From positions 1 through 28,491 of the forward strand of contig JAZRHK010000186.1 of NCBI GenBank assembly GCA_045644725.1: a DNA stretch of 28,491 nucleotides. Direction: 5' to 3'. Shown here in pieces: positions 8,797 to 16,575 of the stretch. The stretch's first letter is position 1. Every line of letters starts with the position of its first letter. Origin of the DNA: CAAGNP01 sp045644725 (GTDB taxonomy: Bacteria > Bacteroidota > Bacteroidia > Bacteroidales > UBA932). The position numbers were made by a program, and so were the translations under genes. The notes beneath the pieces are model-generated. The model was not told the origin of the DNA and searched no databases. It saw only the letters and a program-made list of their open reading frames with translations.

Positions 8797-9810
8797 TTAT
8801 TTCAGCTTTTTGGTCAGTTCCCCTATCACTGCATCGGCATACCAGTGGTCATACAGGATAGCGTATACAGCATCTGCTATAGGCATACTGACATCATATT
8901 TCTTGTTTATCTCGTGGATCGCCTTCACAGCGTAGTAACCCTCCACCACCTGCTTCATCTCCAGCTGCGCAGTCTTCACTGAGTACGACTTGCCTATCAT
9001 CAGACCGAATGTACGGTTACGGCTGAACTGTGAATAGCAGGTAACAAGCAGATCACCAAGATATGCAGAGTTTGTGGTATCCCGGTTATCGTCGGCATGT
9101 GTGGCATTGATGAATCTCTTCATCTCACCGAAGGCGTTTGAAATGAGAACAGCGAGGAAGTTGTCTCCATAGTTGAGACCTACACATATACCGGCTGCGA
9201 TGGCATAAATATTCTTAAGTGCCGCAGCATACTCCACGCCATAGATATCTGTACCCGGAATAGCCTTGATGAAGTAGTTCTGAAGAAATCCGCACAGATA
9301 TTCGGAAACCTTCATATGCTTTGAAGAGACTGTGATATATGAGAGTCTTTCTCTGGATACCTCCTCCGCGTGGCAAGGGCCACTGAGAATACCTATCCTG
9401 TCAAAAGGGATAGCGTGTACCTGGTTGAAATACTCAGCTATAGTGATATGGTTCTCCCCCACAAAACCCTTTACTGCCGATACTATGAGTTTTCCCTTCA
9501 GGTCAACATCCAATTTTGCCACCTCATCGAGAAAATATGCAGATGGGATGGCAAATATTACCACTTCACCATATCCCGCCACATAGTTCATATCACTGCT
9601 GATATCCAGCAGTTCGGTATCAAGCTCCACAGAAGGGAGGTATGAGGGGTGGTGCTGATATTTGACAATATGGTCAATAGCGCTCTGGCTTCTCATATAC
9701 CAGCATACCTTCCTCTTGTTTCTGGTCAGAAGTTTAACAATGGCTGTTGCCCAACTGCCTCCTCCGATAACAGAGAACCTGGGGTTTTCATTCTCAAGAA
9801 TATGTTCCAT
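8797..9810 (-). CDS. gpsA: NAD(P)-dependent glycerol-3-phosphate dehydrogenase
   Basis: A 337-residue enzyme making sn-glycerol-3-phosphate from dihydroxyacetone phosphate for phospholipid synthesis. The Rossmann loop GGGSWATA is at residues 16-23, followed by SGPCHAEEV, the catalytic-lysine region VEYAAALKNIYAIAAG, and GDLLVTCYSQFSRNRTFG. The open frame continues 142 codons further upstream into the antisense of pdxA. That extension is rejected because MEHIL at 9810 gives the normal family length and sits 22 nt after a TAnnTTTG box. First gene of the gpsA-pgi operon. Confidence 0.96.
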   Translation of the reverse strand: MEHILENENPRFSVIGGGSWATAIVKLLTRNKRKVCWYMRSQSAIDHIVKYQHHPSYLPSVELDTELLDISSDMNYVAGYGEVVIFAIPSAYFLDEVAKLDVDLKGKLIVSAVKGFVGENHITIAEYFNQVHAIPFDRIGILSGPCHAEEVSRERLSYITVSSKHMKVSEYLCGFLQNYFIKAIPGTDIYGVEYAAALKNIYAIAAGICVGLNYGDNFLAVLISNAFGEMKRFINATHADDNRDTTNSAYLGDLLVTCYSQFSRNRTFGLMIGKSYSVKTAQLEMKQVVEGYYAVKAIHEINKKYDVSMPIADAVYAILYDHWYADAVIGELTKKLK

Positions 9811-9832
9811 ATCTGATAAAGTCAATCTTAGA

Positions 9833-9840
9833 CAAAGATA
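9833..9840 (-). promoter_or_regulatory. -7 box TATCTTTG for gpsA-pgi
   Basis: Minus-strand TATCTTTG, a full match to TAnnTTTG, 22 nt before the gpsA ATG at 9810. It decides the start codon against the longer open frame. No clear -33 element was seen. Confidence 0.65.
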
Positions 9841-9861
9841 GTGATTTATGGAAAATTTTCC

Positions 9862-9869
9862 TAACTTGC
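9862..9869 (+). promoter_or_regulatory. Degenerate -7 box TAACTTGC for pdxA-rnhA
   Basis: TAACTTGC resembles TAnnTTTG but mismatches at the end. It lies 22 nt before the pdxA ATG, the same distance as several better boxes in this window. Tentative. Confidence 0.35.
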
Positions 9870-9891
9870 GGCTCCAAACTACTGAATAAAT

Positions 9892-10965
9892 ATGAGTCAA
9901 AAAATTATAGTGGGTATCACCCAGGGTGACCCGAACGGAATCGGATACGAAGTCATCATCAAAGCTCTGGCAGATGCCAGAATGCTTGATCTTTGCACCC
10001 CTATCGTTTACGGTTCTTCCAAAACCTTCGGTTTCTACAAGAAGCAGGTTCCAAGCACCGAGAATGTAAATACCAACATTATAAATACAGCCAAAGATTG
10101 CCATCCCAAGAGGATCAATATAATCAACTGTGTACCTGACAATTTCAAGATTGAGCCAGGTCAGCCTTCTGTTGAAGCTGCACAGTCTTCCATCCTGGCC
10201 CTCAAAGCCTGCGTAAAGGATCTCAAAGAGGGGCATATCGACGCCATGGTCACAGCGCCATTCAACAAAAAGGCTGTATCTGACAGCTCATTTGGCTTCC
10301 CTGGCCACACAGAGTACCTCATAAACGAGTTCGGTGCGACAGACGGCCTCATGTTCCTCTGCTCAGAACAGATGAAAGTGGGAGTGGTAACAAACCACCT
10401 TCCCCTTGGAAAAGTATCAGAATCTCTGACTGTAGAGAAAATTCTGGGTAAAATAAGACTTATGCACGAATCCCTCTGCAGGGACTTCAACATCATAAGA
10501 CCTAAAATCGCCGTTCTCGGTCTTAATCCTCACGCCGGAGACGGTGGACTTTTGGGACGTGAAGAGCTCGAAATCATTTGCCCTGCCATCAAAAAGGCAA
10601 ACGAAGAGAATATCCTGGCTTTCGGACCATACTCTCCTGACGGCTTCTTCGGAAACAATCTCCAGAACAACTATGACGCAGTTCTGGCCATGTATCACGA
10701 CCAGGGTCTTATCCCATTCAAAGCACTCTCATTTGACTGCGGAGTGAACTATACCGCCGGACTCCCTGTAGTCCGCACATCACCTGATCACGGCACAGCA
10801 TACGAGCTTGCAGGAAAAAATGAAGCTAACGCCATGCCAATGATTTCATCCATCTATGCTGCTATCGATATCGTGCGCAACAGGAGACTTTATGAAGAAA
10901 TGAGGGCAGATGTACTGCAGGTGACCCACGAACCTAAAGTTGAAGGCATTAAAGGTCCGGTATAG
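9892..10965 (+). CDS. pdxA: 4-hydroxythreonine-4-phosphate dehydrogenase
   Basis: A 357-residue metal-dependent NAD(P) dehydrogenase of DXP-dependent vitamin B6 synthesis, oxidising 4-phosphohydroxy-L-threonine so that PdxJ can form pyridoxine phosphate. Motifs are TQGDPNGIG (10-18), TAPFNKKAV with FPGHTEYL, GLNPHAGDGGLLGREE, and MYHDQGLIPFKAL followed by the VRTSPDHGTAYELAG region, which together hold the metal-binding His and Asp residues. It is slightly longer than the roughly 330 residues of the E. coli enzyme. It is followed after 9 nt by rnhA, implying one transcript although the functions are unrelated. No other B6 gene is in the window. Confidence 0.96.
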   Translation: MSQKIIVGITQGDPNGIGYEVIIKALADARMLDLCTPIVYGSSKTFGFYKKQVPSTENVNTNIINTAKDCHPKRINIINCVPDNFKIEPGQPSVEAAQSSILALKACVKDLKEGHIDAMVTAPFNKKAVSDSSFGFPGHTEYLINEFGATDGLMFLCSEQMKVGVVTNHLPLGKVSESLTVEKILGKIRLMHESLCRDFNIIRPKIAVLGLNPHAGDGGLLGREELEIICPAIKKANEENILAFGPYSPDGFFGNNLQNNYDAVLAMYHDQGLIPFKALSFDCGVNYTAGLPVVRTSPDHGTAYELAGKNEANAMPMISSIYAAIDIVRNRRLYEEMRADVLQVTHEPKVEGIKGPV

Positions 10966-10974
10966 TATTCCGAT

Positions 10975-11406
10975 ATGGCACTTCTACCCATTTACCTCTA
11001 CACAGACGGATCTTCAAGAGGCAACCCCGGCCCTGGTGGCTACGGGGTGGTCCTCAAGTGCGGCTCACACTATAAGGAACTGTCCGAAGGTTTTGAAGAG
11101 ACCACCAACAACAGGATGGAGCTCCTCGCCGTCATAGTAGGGTTGGAAACCATCAAGCGTGAAAATGCCGAAGTAGTGGTCTACAGTGACTCCACATATG
11201 TTGTAAAGGCCGTAAATGAAGGCTGGGTCTTCGGCTGGGAGAAAAAGAACTTTGACAAAAAGGCCAACCCCGACCTGTGGATCCGCTTTCTTGAAGTCTA
11301 CCGCCGACACCGAGTCCGCTTCGTCTGGATCAAAGGACACGCCGGCCACCCCGAAAACGAACGCTGTGACGCCCTCGCCGTCGCCGCCGCCTCGAAGTTT
11401 CTATAA
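10975..11406 (+). CDS. rnhA: Ribonuclease HI
   Basis: A 143-residue type 1 RNase H, cutting RNA in RNA-DNA hybrids during replication and R-loop removal. The catalytic set is complete: D11 (YTDGSSRGNPGPGG), E49 (NNRMEL), D72 (SDSTYVVKA) and D132, with H125 in the GHAGHPENE loop. The basic handle WVFGWEKKNF-DKKANPDLW is present, as in the E. coli enzyme. The start is 9 nt after the pdxA stop, so it is the second gene of that operon. The 3' end faces recG, and a strong double palindrome separates them. Confidence 0.96.
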   Translation: MALLPIYLYTDGSSRGNPGPGGYGVVLKCGSHYKELSEGFEETTNNRMELLAVIVGLETIKRENAEVVVYSDSTYVVKAVNEGWVFGWEKKNFDKKANPDLWIRFLEVYRRHRVRFVWIKGHAGHPENERCDALAVAAASKFL

Positions 11407-11442
11407 TTCGATCTTCTTACCGAAGAGCTATCTGAGGAATTC

Positions 11443-11560
11443 CGGCCAGGTCTGCAAAAAAGTGTCCGACCTGGCCGAGCCATTTCCCACAAGACACTGA
11501 TTAACTGTATTTTACAAAATAAGAGCCGGCCAGGTATGCGGACTTTTTGCAGACCTGTCC
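11443..11560. repeat. Nested inverted repeats between rnhA and recG
   Basis: Hairpin 1 is a perfect 10 bp stem, CGGCCAGGTC (11443-11452) and GACCTGGCCG (11468-11477), with a 15 nt loop. Hairpin 2 is GGCCAGGT (11528-11535) with ACCTGTCC (11553-11560), one mismatch. The two hairpins are also inverted copies of each other: GGTCTGCAAAAA in the first matches TTTTTGCAGACC in the second, so 11442-11476 and 11528-11560 can pair as one long arm around a 51 bp spacer. The position between convergent genes suggests a two-way terminator or a cruciform; the T-rich loop alone does not make a classical terminator. Confidence 0.75.
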
Positions 11561-11567
11561 GAACACA

Positions 11568-13682
11568 CTAACTGATTTTCGAGTAATCGATATCTACCAT
11601 CCCGACCTGTTTCTTCATCACAGCGAGCTGTGCCACCAGAAGGACGTTCTCTCCGCCGGAGAGCATCGGATCCCGCTCCAATATCTCCTCAGCCGTCATC
11701 CTGGCCAGCTGAAGTATCTGGCTGTCCTGTGCCAGATTGGAGATTTTCAGATCTATTGCCAAACCACTCTGCTGTGTCCCCTCTATATCGCCCGGTCCCC
11801 TCATACGGAGGTCGGCCTCAGCCAGTTCGAAACCGTCATTGGTAGCACACATCAGGTCGATTCTCTGTCGGGACTCCTTGGAGAGCTTATATCCTGTCAT
11901 CAGCAGACAATACGATTTTTCGGCACCACGACCGACACGGCCACGAAGCTGGTGCAGCTGAGAGAGACCAAACCTCTCCGCACTCTCGATTACCATCACA
12001 GAGGCATTGGGGACATCGACCCCCACCTCGATCACCGAAGTTGCCACCAGAATGTGGGCTTTACCTTCGGCAAAGAGAGCCATATCATACGCCTTATTCT
12101 CATTTTTCTGCTTTCCGTGCACTACAGCAGTTATATATTGCGGAGCTGGAAACTCCCTTGTAATCAGCTCATACCCCTCTTCCAGATTTTTATAATCCAT
12201 TGTCTCTGACTCCTTTATAAGGGGATATACTACAAACACCTGTCGACCCAGAGCGATCTCTTTCTTAAGAAAAGCAAACATGGCATCCCTTTTCGACTCT
12301 GTAAGGTGCATCGTCTGGATAGGCTTTCTCCCAGGAGGCAATTCGTCCAGTACTGAGACATCCAGATCTCCGTAAAGGGTCATCGAAAGGGTTCTCGGAA
12401 TCGGAGTAGCAGTCATCACCAGAATATGTGGTGCTATCTCAGATTTGAATCTGAGCTTGGCCCTCTGGTTCACCCCGAAACGGTGCTGTTCATCGATAAC
12501 GACAAACCCAAGACGGAGGAACTGCACCGTATCCTCTATCACAGCGTGGGTGCCGAAAAGGATGTGGATACTCCCGTCAAGTAGCCCCTGATGAATCTCC
12601 CGGCGCTCTTTTGCTTTGGTACTTCCTGTCAGAAGAGCCGTCCTGATGCCGCTACCGGCAATAGTTTTCTGCACACCTGCATAGTGCTGCTGCGCCAACA
12701 CCTCAGTGGGGGCCATTATGCAGCTCTGGTAACCATTGTCTGCGGCCAGAAGAGAGCAGAGCAATGCCACCATTGTCTTTCCACTCCCCACATCCCCCTG
12801 CAGCAGGCGGTTCATCTGCTTTCCGCTCATAATATCTGCCCTCACCTCCTTTATCACACGCTTCTGCGCCCCTGTCAGTTCGAAGGGAATATTGGCAAAA
12901 CTCCTGTTGAAATATTGACCTACCTTCGGCATAAGCACCCCTACATACTCCTGTGCCCTCTTTTTCTTGGTTTTGAGCAGCGAGAGCTGCAAATAGAAAA
13001 GCTCCTCAAACTTGAGCCTCATCTGTGCAGCAGAGAGGGCCTTCGGATCGGAAGGGAAATGGATATTTTTCAGTGCATACTGCAATGGGCACAATTTATG
13101 CCTCTTAAGAATATAGTCAGGTAGGGTCTCCGGAATCTGGCTCAGATGCTTGGAGAGCAATGTCATCACAAATTTGGAGAAGACCTTGTTGCCGATCCCT
13201 GCACTCTTGAGCTTCTCCGTACTGGAGTATATGCCGATCATCGACGGCTCCCCGGATGGGGCAGAATCCTGGACTTGATCCACCTCGGGGTGGACCATAT
13301 TGAAACTCTCCTTGAAGATAGAGGGTTTGCCGAAGACAATGTACTCTTTATTTATGACCAGCTTCTCCTGAACCCATTTGATCCCCTTGAAAAAGACCAG
13401 ATCAATGCTCCCGGTGCTGTCGGTAAGGGTAGCGACCAGACGCTTGCCCTGCCTCTCCCCCACCATCCCCATACGGGTTATCTTTCCCCTTAACTGGATG
13501 TATGCTGTAGTGGAATCGACATCACTTATGGCGTATACTTTTGATTTGTCGACATATCTGAAAGGGAATGTATGGACCAGATCCCTGAACGTTCTGATCC
13601 CAAGCTCCTTTTCCAGAAGCTCCCCCCTTTTGGGCCCGATACCGGGCAGATACTTTATATCGCTATCCAGAATATGTGACAT
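11568..13682 (-). CDS. recG: ATP-dependent DNA helicase RecG
   Basis: A 704-residue superfamily 2 helicase that remodels stalled forks, Holliday junctions and R-loops. It opens with a helix-hairpin-helix-like YLPGIGPKRGELL segment and an OB-fold wedge domain. Motifs follow in order: LLQGDVGSGKTMVALL (Walker A), MAPTEVLAQQHY (Ia), VIDEQHRFGV (DEQH box), MTATPIPRTLSMTL (III), ATSVIEVGVDVPNAS (V) and HQLRGRVGRG (VI). The frame has an ATG five codons further upstream (13697), but a TATCTTTG promoter box covers codons 2-4 of that version. The start is therefore set at 13682, MSHILD, only 4 nt after the box and possibly leaderless. Divergent from the small peptide gene at 13737. Confidence 0.95.
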   Translation of the reverse strand: MSHILDSDIKYLPGIGPKRGELLEKELGIRTFRDLVHTFPFRYVDKSKVYAISDVDSTTAYIQLRGKITRMGMVGERQGKRLVATLTDSTGSIDLVFFKGIKWVQEKLVINKEYIVFGKPSIFKESFNMVHPEVDQVQDSAPSGEPSMIGIYSSTEKLKSAGIGNKVFSKFVMTLLSKHLSQIPETLPDYILKRHKLCPLQYALKNIHFPSDPKALSAAQMRLKFEELFYLQLSLLKTKKKRAQEYVGVLMPKVGQYFNRSFANIPFELTGAQKRVIKEVRADIMSGKQMNRLLQGDVGSGKTMVALLCSLLAADNGYQSCIMAPTEVLAQQHYAGVQKTIAGSGIRTALLTGSTKAKERREIHQGLLDGSIHILFGTHAVIEDTVQFLRLGFVVIDEQHRFGVNQRAKLRFKSEIAPHILVMTATPIPRTLSMTLYGDLDVSVLDELPPGRKPIQTMHLTESKRDAMFAFLKKEIALGRQVFVVYPLIKESETMDYKNLEEGYELITREFPAPQYITAVVHGKQKNENKAYDMALFAEGKAHILVATSVIEVGVDVPNASVMVIESAERFGLSQLHQLRGRVGRGAEKSYCLLMTGYKLSKESRQRIDLMCATNDGFELAEADLRMRGPGDIEGTQQSGLAIDLKISNLAQDSQILQLARMTAEEILERDPMLSGGENVLLVAQLAVMKKQVGMVDIDYSKIS

Positions 13683-13686
13683 GAGA

Positions 13687-13694
13687 CAAAGATA
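13687..13694 (-). promoter_or_regulatory. -7 box TATCTTTG for recG
   Basis: Minus-strand TATCTTTG, full consensus, 4 nt before the chosen recG ATG. The spacing is the same as at the hydrolase gene (90-97). The gap to the oppositely facing box at 13708-13715 is only 13 bp. Confidence 0.55.
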
Positions 13695-13707
13695 CATAAA
13701 AAAACAC

Positions 13708-13715
13708 TACCTTTG
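13708..13715 (+). promoter_or_regulatory. -7 box TACCTTTG for the small peptide gene
   Basis: Full TAnnTTTG match on the plus strand, 21 nt before the ATG at 13737, the same spacing seen for gpsA. It supports transcription of a very short gene between recG and nfo. No -33 element is evident. Confidence 0.5.
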
Positions 13716-13736
13716 AAAAACAAAAACCGACACCAT

Positions 13737-13802
13737 ATGGCATCAGTTTTCAAGAATCTTATCAGAAAATTTCTCCAATGGCTGTTCCCCAAAGTGGAAT
13801 AA
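13737..13802 (+). CDS. Candidate 21-residue amphipathic cationic peptide
   Basis: ATG at 13737 to TAA at 13802 encodes a 21-residue peptide that begins MASVFKNLIRKF and continues LQWLFPKVE. Val4, Phe5, Leu8, Ile9, Phe12, Leu13, Leu16 and Phe17 would form one face of a helix, and Lys6, Asn7, Arg10, Lys11 and Gln14 the other. Net charge is about +3. A full-consensus -7 box lies 21 nt upstream, a normal leader length here. The gene fills the gap between recG and the end of nfo, stopping 8 nt before the nfo stop codon on the other strand, so its transcript would run antisense into nfo unless terminated. No known family is recognised. It could be a membrane-active small protein, a type I toxin-like peptide, or a chance frame; length alone cannot decide. 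Confidence 0.4.
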   Translation: MASVFKNLIRKFLQWLFPKVE

Positions 13803-13810
13803 GTCAATTT

Positions 13811-14692
13811 TTAGACTCCTGCCCACCCTTTGAGCTCGGCGATCTCTTCGGCCCAGATATCGACATTTGGGGTCTCCAGGATCAATGGGATACCATCGAA
13901 ACGGGGATCTTCCATAAGCCTTTTGAAGACACCTTTACCAAGCTCTCCAAGTCCAAGGCTGTCGTGGCGGTCCACCCTCGAGCCGAGAGGCTTCTTCGCA
14001 TCATTCAGGTGCATACCTTTCAGATATTTGAAACCTACTATCCTATCAAATTCTGAGAATACGGTATCGAAAGTAGCCTCCGCAGCATCCGAGCCAAACA
14101 AGTTGTCGGACACACCGGGGAGGAGATTATACCCCGCAGCAAATGCGTGACAGGTGTCAATGCAGGCACCTACCCTTGATTTGTCCTCCACCTGCTCGAT
14201 AATCTCGGCCAGGTGTTCGAAGCGGTGCCCCATATTGGACCCTTGCCCGGCAGTATTCTCCAGCACAGCAATAACACCTTGCGTTTTGTCCAGGGCAATA
14301 TTTATTGACTCAGCTATCCTGCGCAGACACTCTGTCTCTGAGATCTCCTTGAGGTGGCTCCCGGGATGGAAATTGAGGCGGTCCAGACCAAGCTGCTGAC
14401 ATCTGCTCATCTCATCCACAAATGCAGCGCGTGATTTGGCAAGCCCCTCATCAGTGGGATGGCCGAGGTTTATCAGATAGCTGTCGTGAGGAAGGATGGT
14501 ATGCGGGGCAAAACCGAACTCCTGGCACCTTTGCTTGAAGAGCTCAATGCTCTTTTCGCTCAAAGGTGGCGCTACCCACTGCTTCTGGTTTTTGGTAAAG
14601 AGGGCAAATGCGGTAGCCCCTATATTATATGCATTGAGCGGGGCATTTTCCACCCCGCCCGCTGCACTTACGTGTGCACCTATGTATTTCAT
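13811..14692 (-). CDS. nfo: Endonuclease IV (AP endonuclease)
   Basis: A 293-residue zinc enzyme that cuts at abasic sites in base-excision repair. All nine metal ligands of the family are present: H69, H109, E145, D179, H182, H228, D241, H243 and E273. The first five fall at the same numbers as in E. coli Nfo and the rest are shifted by 12, so there is a short insertion between residues 182 and 228. The start MKYIGAHVSAAGG is typical. It lies 119 bp downstream of glnS on the same strand, with a large palindrome between; no promoter box was found in front of nfo, so read-through from glnS is likely. Its 3' end converges with the small peptide gene. Confidence 0.96.
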   Translation of the reverse strand: MKYIGAHVSAAGGVENAPLNAYNIGATAFALFTKNQKQWVAPPLSEKSIELFKQRCQEFGFAPHTILPHDSYLINLGHPTDEGLAKSRAAFVDEMSRCQQLGLDRLNFHPGSHLKEISETECLRRIAESINIALDKTQGVIAVLENTAGQGSNMGHRFEHLAEIIEQVEDKSRVGACIDTCHAFAAGYNLLPGVSDNLFGSDAAEATFDTVFSEFDRIVGFKYLKGMHLNDAKKPLGSRVDRHDSLGLGELGKGVFKRLMEDPRFDGIPLILETPNVDIWAEEIAELKGWAGV

Positions 14693-14715
14693 TCTATTTC
14701 AAAAATTTTCCGTCT

Positions 14716-14805
14716 CAGATGAGTCTGCAAATTGAGGAGGATGCCACCCTCGGCTAGGGGGTGTCTGCAAAGCAGACGGGGCCTCCAAAATTGCAGACTC
14801 ATCTG
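14716..14805. repeat. Cloverleaf-like nested palindrome between glnS and nfo
   Basis: The outer stem is a perfect 15 bp inverted repeat: CAGATGAGTCTGCAA (14716-14730) and TTGCAGACTCATCTG (14791-14805). Inside, GGAGG (14736-14740) can pair with CCTCC (14782-14786). Enclosed are two further hairpins: CACCCTC-GGCTA-GGGGGTG (14745-14763) and GTCTGC-AAA-GCAGAC (14763-14777). The whole intergenic gap is therefore one branched structure. No T tract follows immediately on either strand, so it is not a standard terminator. Confidence 0.8.
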
Positions 14806-14811
14806 AATATA

Positions 14812-16482
14812 CTAAAAGCTGCTCTTAAGACCGGTAGCTTTGTTGAATACAAGTTTTTCTGGTGTAGAGTCGGCATCCTTGATATAGTAGCCGTTTCTCT
14901 CAAACTGGACAGCAATACCTGAGTTGTCTTCCAGAAGTGCTGGCTCTACAAGGGCCTCTTTCACTACAAGTGACTCAGGGTTAAGGTAAGCCTTATAATC
15001 CTTGCCTTCAGGAATACCGCCCATATCAGCCTCTGTAAATAGTCTGTCATAGATACGTGCCTCCACCTTCTTGGCATGCTGTGCCGATACCCAGTGGATA
15101 GTACCTTTAACACTTCTCCAAGTACCGTTACCAGGTTTGGTAGTAGGATCGTATGTACAGTGAATCTCTGTAATTTCGCCATTCTCGTCTTTAACCACAG
15201 ACTCGCATTTGACGATGTATGAGTATTTGAGACGAACCTCCCCACCTGGACGGAGACGGAAGAATTTCTTAGGTGGTTCTTCCATAAAGTCCTCTCTCTC
15301 GATGTAGAGCTCTTTGGTGAAAGCTATCTCACGTGTACCTGCATCTGGATTCTCCTGATTTTTAGGAGCTGTACAAATCTCACTCTCCACATCGGCTGGC
15401 CAGTTATCAATCACCAGCTTAACTGGATTAAGTACTGCCATATAGCGGTTTGAGCGTCTGTTAAGGTCATCTCTCAAGCACCACTCCAGGAGTGAAAGGT
15501 CGATCATGTTGTCCCTTTTGGCCACACCCACTTTCTCAGCGAAAGCTCTGATACTTTCAGGGGTATAACCTCTTCTGCGAAGACCGCAAATGGTAGGCAT
15601 ACGTGGGTCGTCCCAGCCAGACACGAAATTGTTCCTTACAAGTTCGAGAAGCTTTCTCTTGCTCATCACAGTGTAGGTAAGGTTGAGTCTTGCAAACTCG
15701 TACTGGTGTGAGGGGAAGATATTCAGTTTCTCGATGAACCAGTCATATAGAGGCCTGTGTACATCAAACTCCAGAGTACAGATCGAGTGTGTGATATTCT
15801 CGATAGAGTCGCACTGTCCGTGGGCATAGTCGTACATAGGATAAATACACCATTTTGAACCTGTCCTGTGGTGGTCAGCATGGATAATTCTATACATTAG
15901 AGGGTCACGGAACATCATATTGGGATGAGCCATATCGATCTTCGCACGAAGAACTCTTGCCCCCTCAGGGAACTCACCATTTTTCATCCTCTCGAACAGG
16001 TCAAGGTTCTCCTCTACACTTCTGTCACGGTAAGGGCTGTTTGTACCAGGGGTCTGCACTGTACCACGACCTGCCCTGATCTCCTCCTGAGTCTGGTCAT
16101 CCACATAAGCGAGACCACTCTTGATCATCTGCACTGCCCACTCATAGAGCTGATCAAAATAGTCAGATGCGTAGAACTCGTTTGCCCACTGGAAGCCAAG
16201 CCATTGGATATCGTTCTTGATTGAATCTACATACTCGGTATCCTCTTTCACCGGGTTGGTATCATCGAAGCGGAGGTTGGTCTTGCCACCATATTGCTTC
16301 GCCAAGCCGAAATTCAAGCAGATACTCTTTGCGTGCCCGATATGGAGATAACCATTTGGCTCGGGTGGGAAACGGGTAAGGACCGATGTATGTTTCCCTG
16401 ATGAAAGATCATTCTCGATAATCTCTTCCAAAAAATTCAATGGTCTTGTCTCGACCACTTCTTCTTTTTTAACTTCTTCCAT
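14812..16482 (-). CDS. glnS: Glutaminyl-tRNA synthetase
   Basis: A 556-residue class I synthetase charging tRNA-Gln. The first signature PPEPNGYLHIGHAKS contains HIGH (47-50), and VMSKRKL is the KMSKS-type second signature. The FDDTNP and DYAHGQCDSIENITHSICTLEF stretches mark the GlnRS/GluRS family, and the C-terminal beta-barrel anticodon domain is complete. The frame can be extended 12 codons to a TTG at 16518, but that TTG lies inside the -7 box; the ATG at 16482 with a 33 nt leader is the better start. Presence of GlnS means this lineage charges tRNA-Gln directly. Divergent from yicC. Confidence 0.97.
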   Translation of the reverse strand: MEEVKKEEVVETRPLNFLEEIIENDLSSGKHTSVLTRFPPEPNGYLHIGHAKSICLNFGLAKQYGGKTNLRFDDTNPVKEDTEYVDSIKNDIQWLGFQWANEFYASDYFDQLYEWAVQMIKSGLAYVDDQTQEEIRAGRGTVQTPGTNSPYRDRSVEENLDLFERMKNGEFPEGARVLRAKIDMAHPNMMFRDPLMYRIIHADHHRTGSKWCIYPMYDYAHGQCDSIENITHSICTLEFDVHRPLYDWFIEKLNIFPSHQYEFARLNLTYTVMSKRKLLELVRNNFVSGWDDPRMPTICGLRRRGYTPESIRAFAEKVGVAKRDNMIDLSLLEWCLRDDLNRRSNRYMAVLNPVKLVIDNWPADVESEICTAPKNQENPDAGTREIAFTKELYIEREDFMEEPPKKFFRLRPGGEVRLKYSYIVKCESVVKDENGEITEIHCTYDPTTKPGNGTWRSVKGTIHWVSAQHAKKVEARIYDRLFTEADMGGIPEGKDYKAYLNPESLVVKEALVEPALLEDNSGIAVQFERNGYYIKDADSTPEKLVFNKATGLKSSF

Positions 16483-16515
16483 TGACTTAGCGTTTTTAAC
16501 TTTTAATATATCTTG

Positions 16516-16523
16516 CAAAGGTA
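16516..16523 (-). promoter_or_regulatory. -7 box TACCTTTG for glnS
   Basis: Minus-strand TACCTTTG, full consensus, 33 nt before the ATG at 16482. It overlaps the alternative upstream TTG start and so argues against it. Confidence 0.65.
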
Positions 16524-16575
16524 GTTTATTCTAGTTAAATTTACACCTTTAAAAGACGAAACATTCAAGGAAATT

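Noticed and set aside
9811..10236. N-terminal extension of gpsA by 142 codons
   Set aside because: It is antisense to pdxA, contains no family sequence, and lies upstream of the -7 box that fits the 9810 start.
14716..14805. A tRNA or tmRNA gene in the glnS-nfo gap
   Set aside because: The nested hairpins look cloverleaf-like, but there is no T-loop consensus, no CCA-type acceptor end and no proper anticodon arm.
16483..16518. TTG start for glnS 12 codons upstream
   Set aside because: The TTG is part of the -7 promoter box, so it is unlikely to be within the mRNA.
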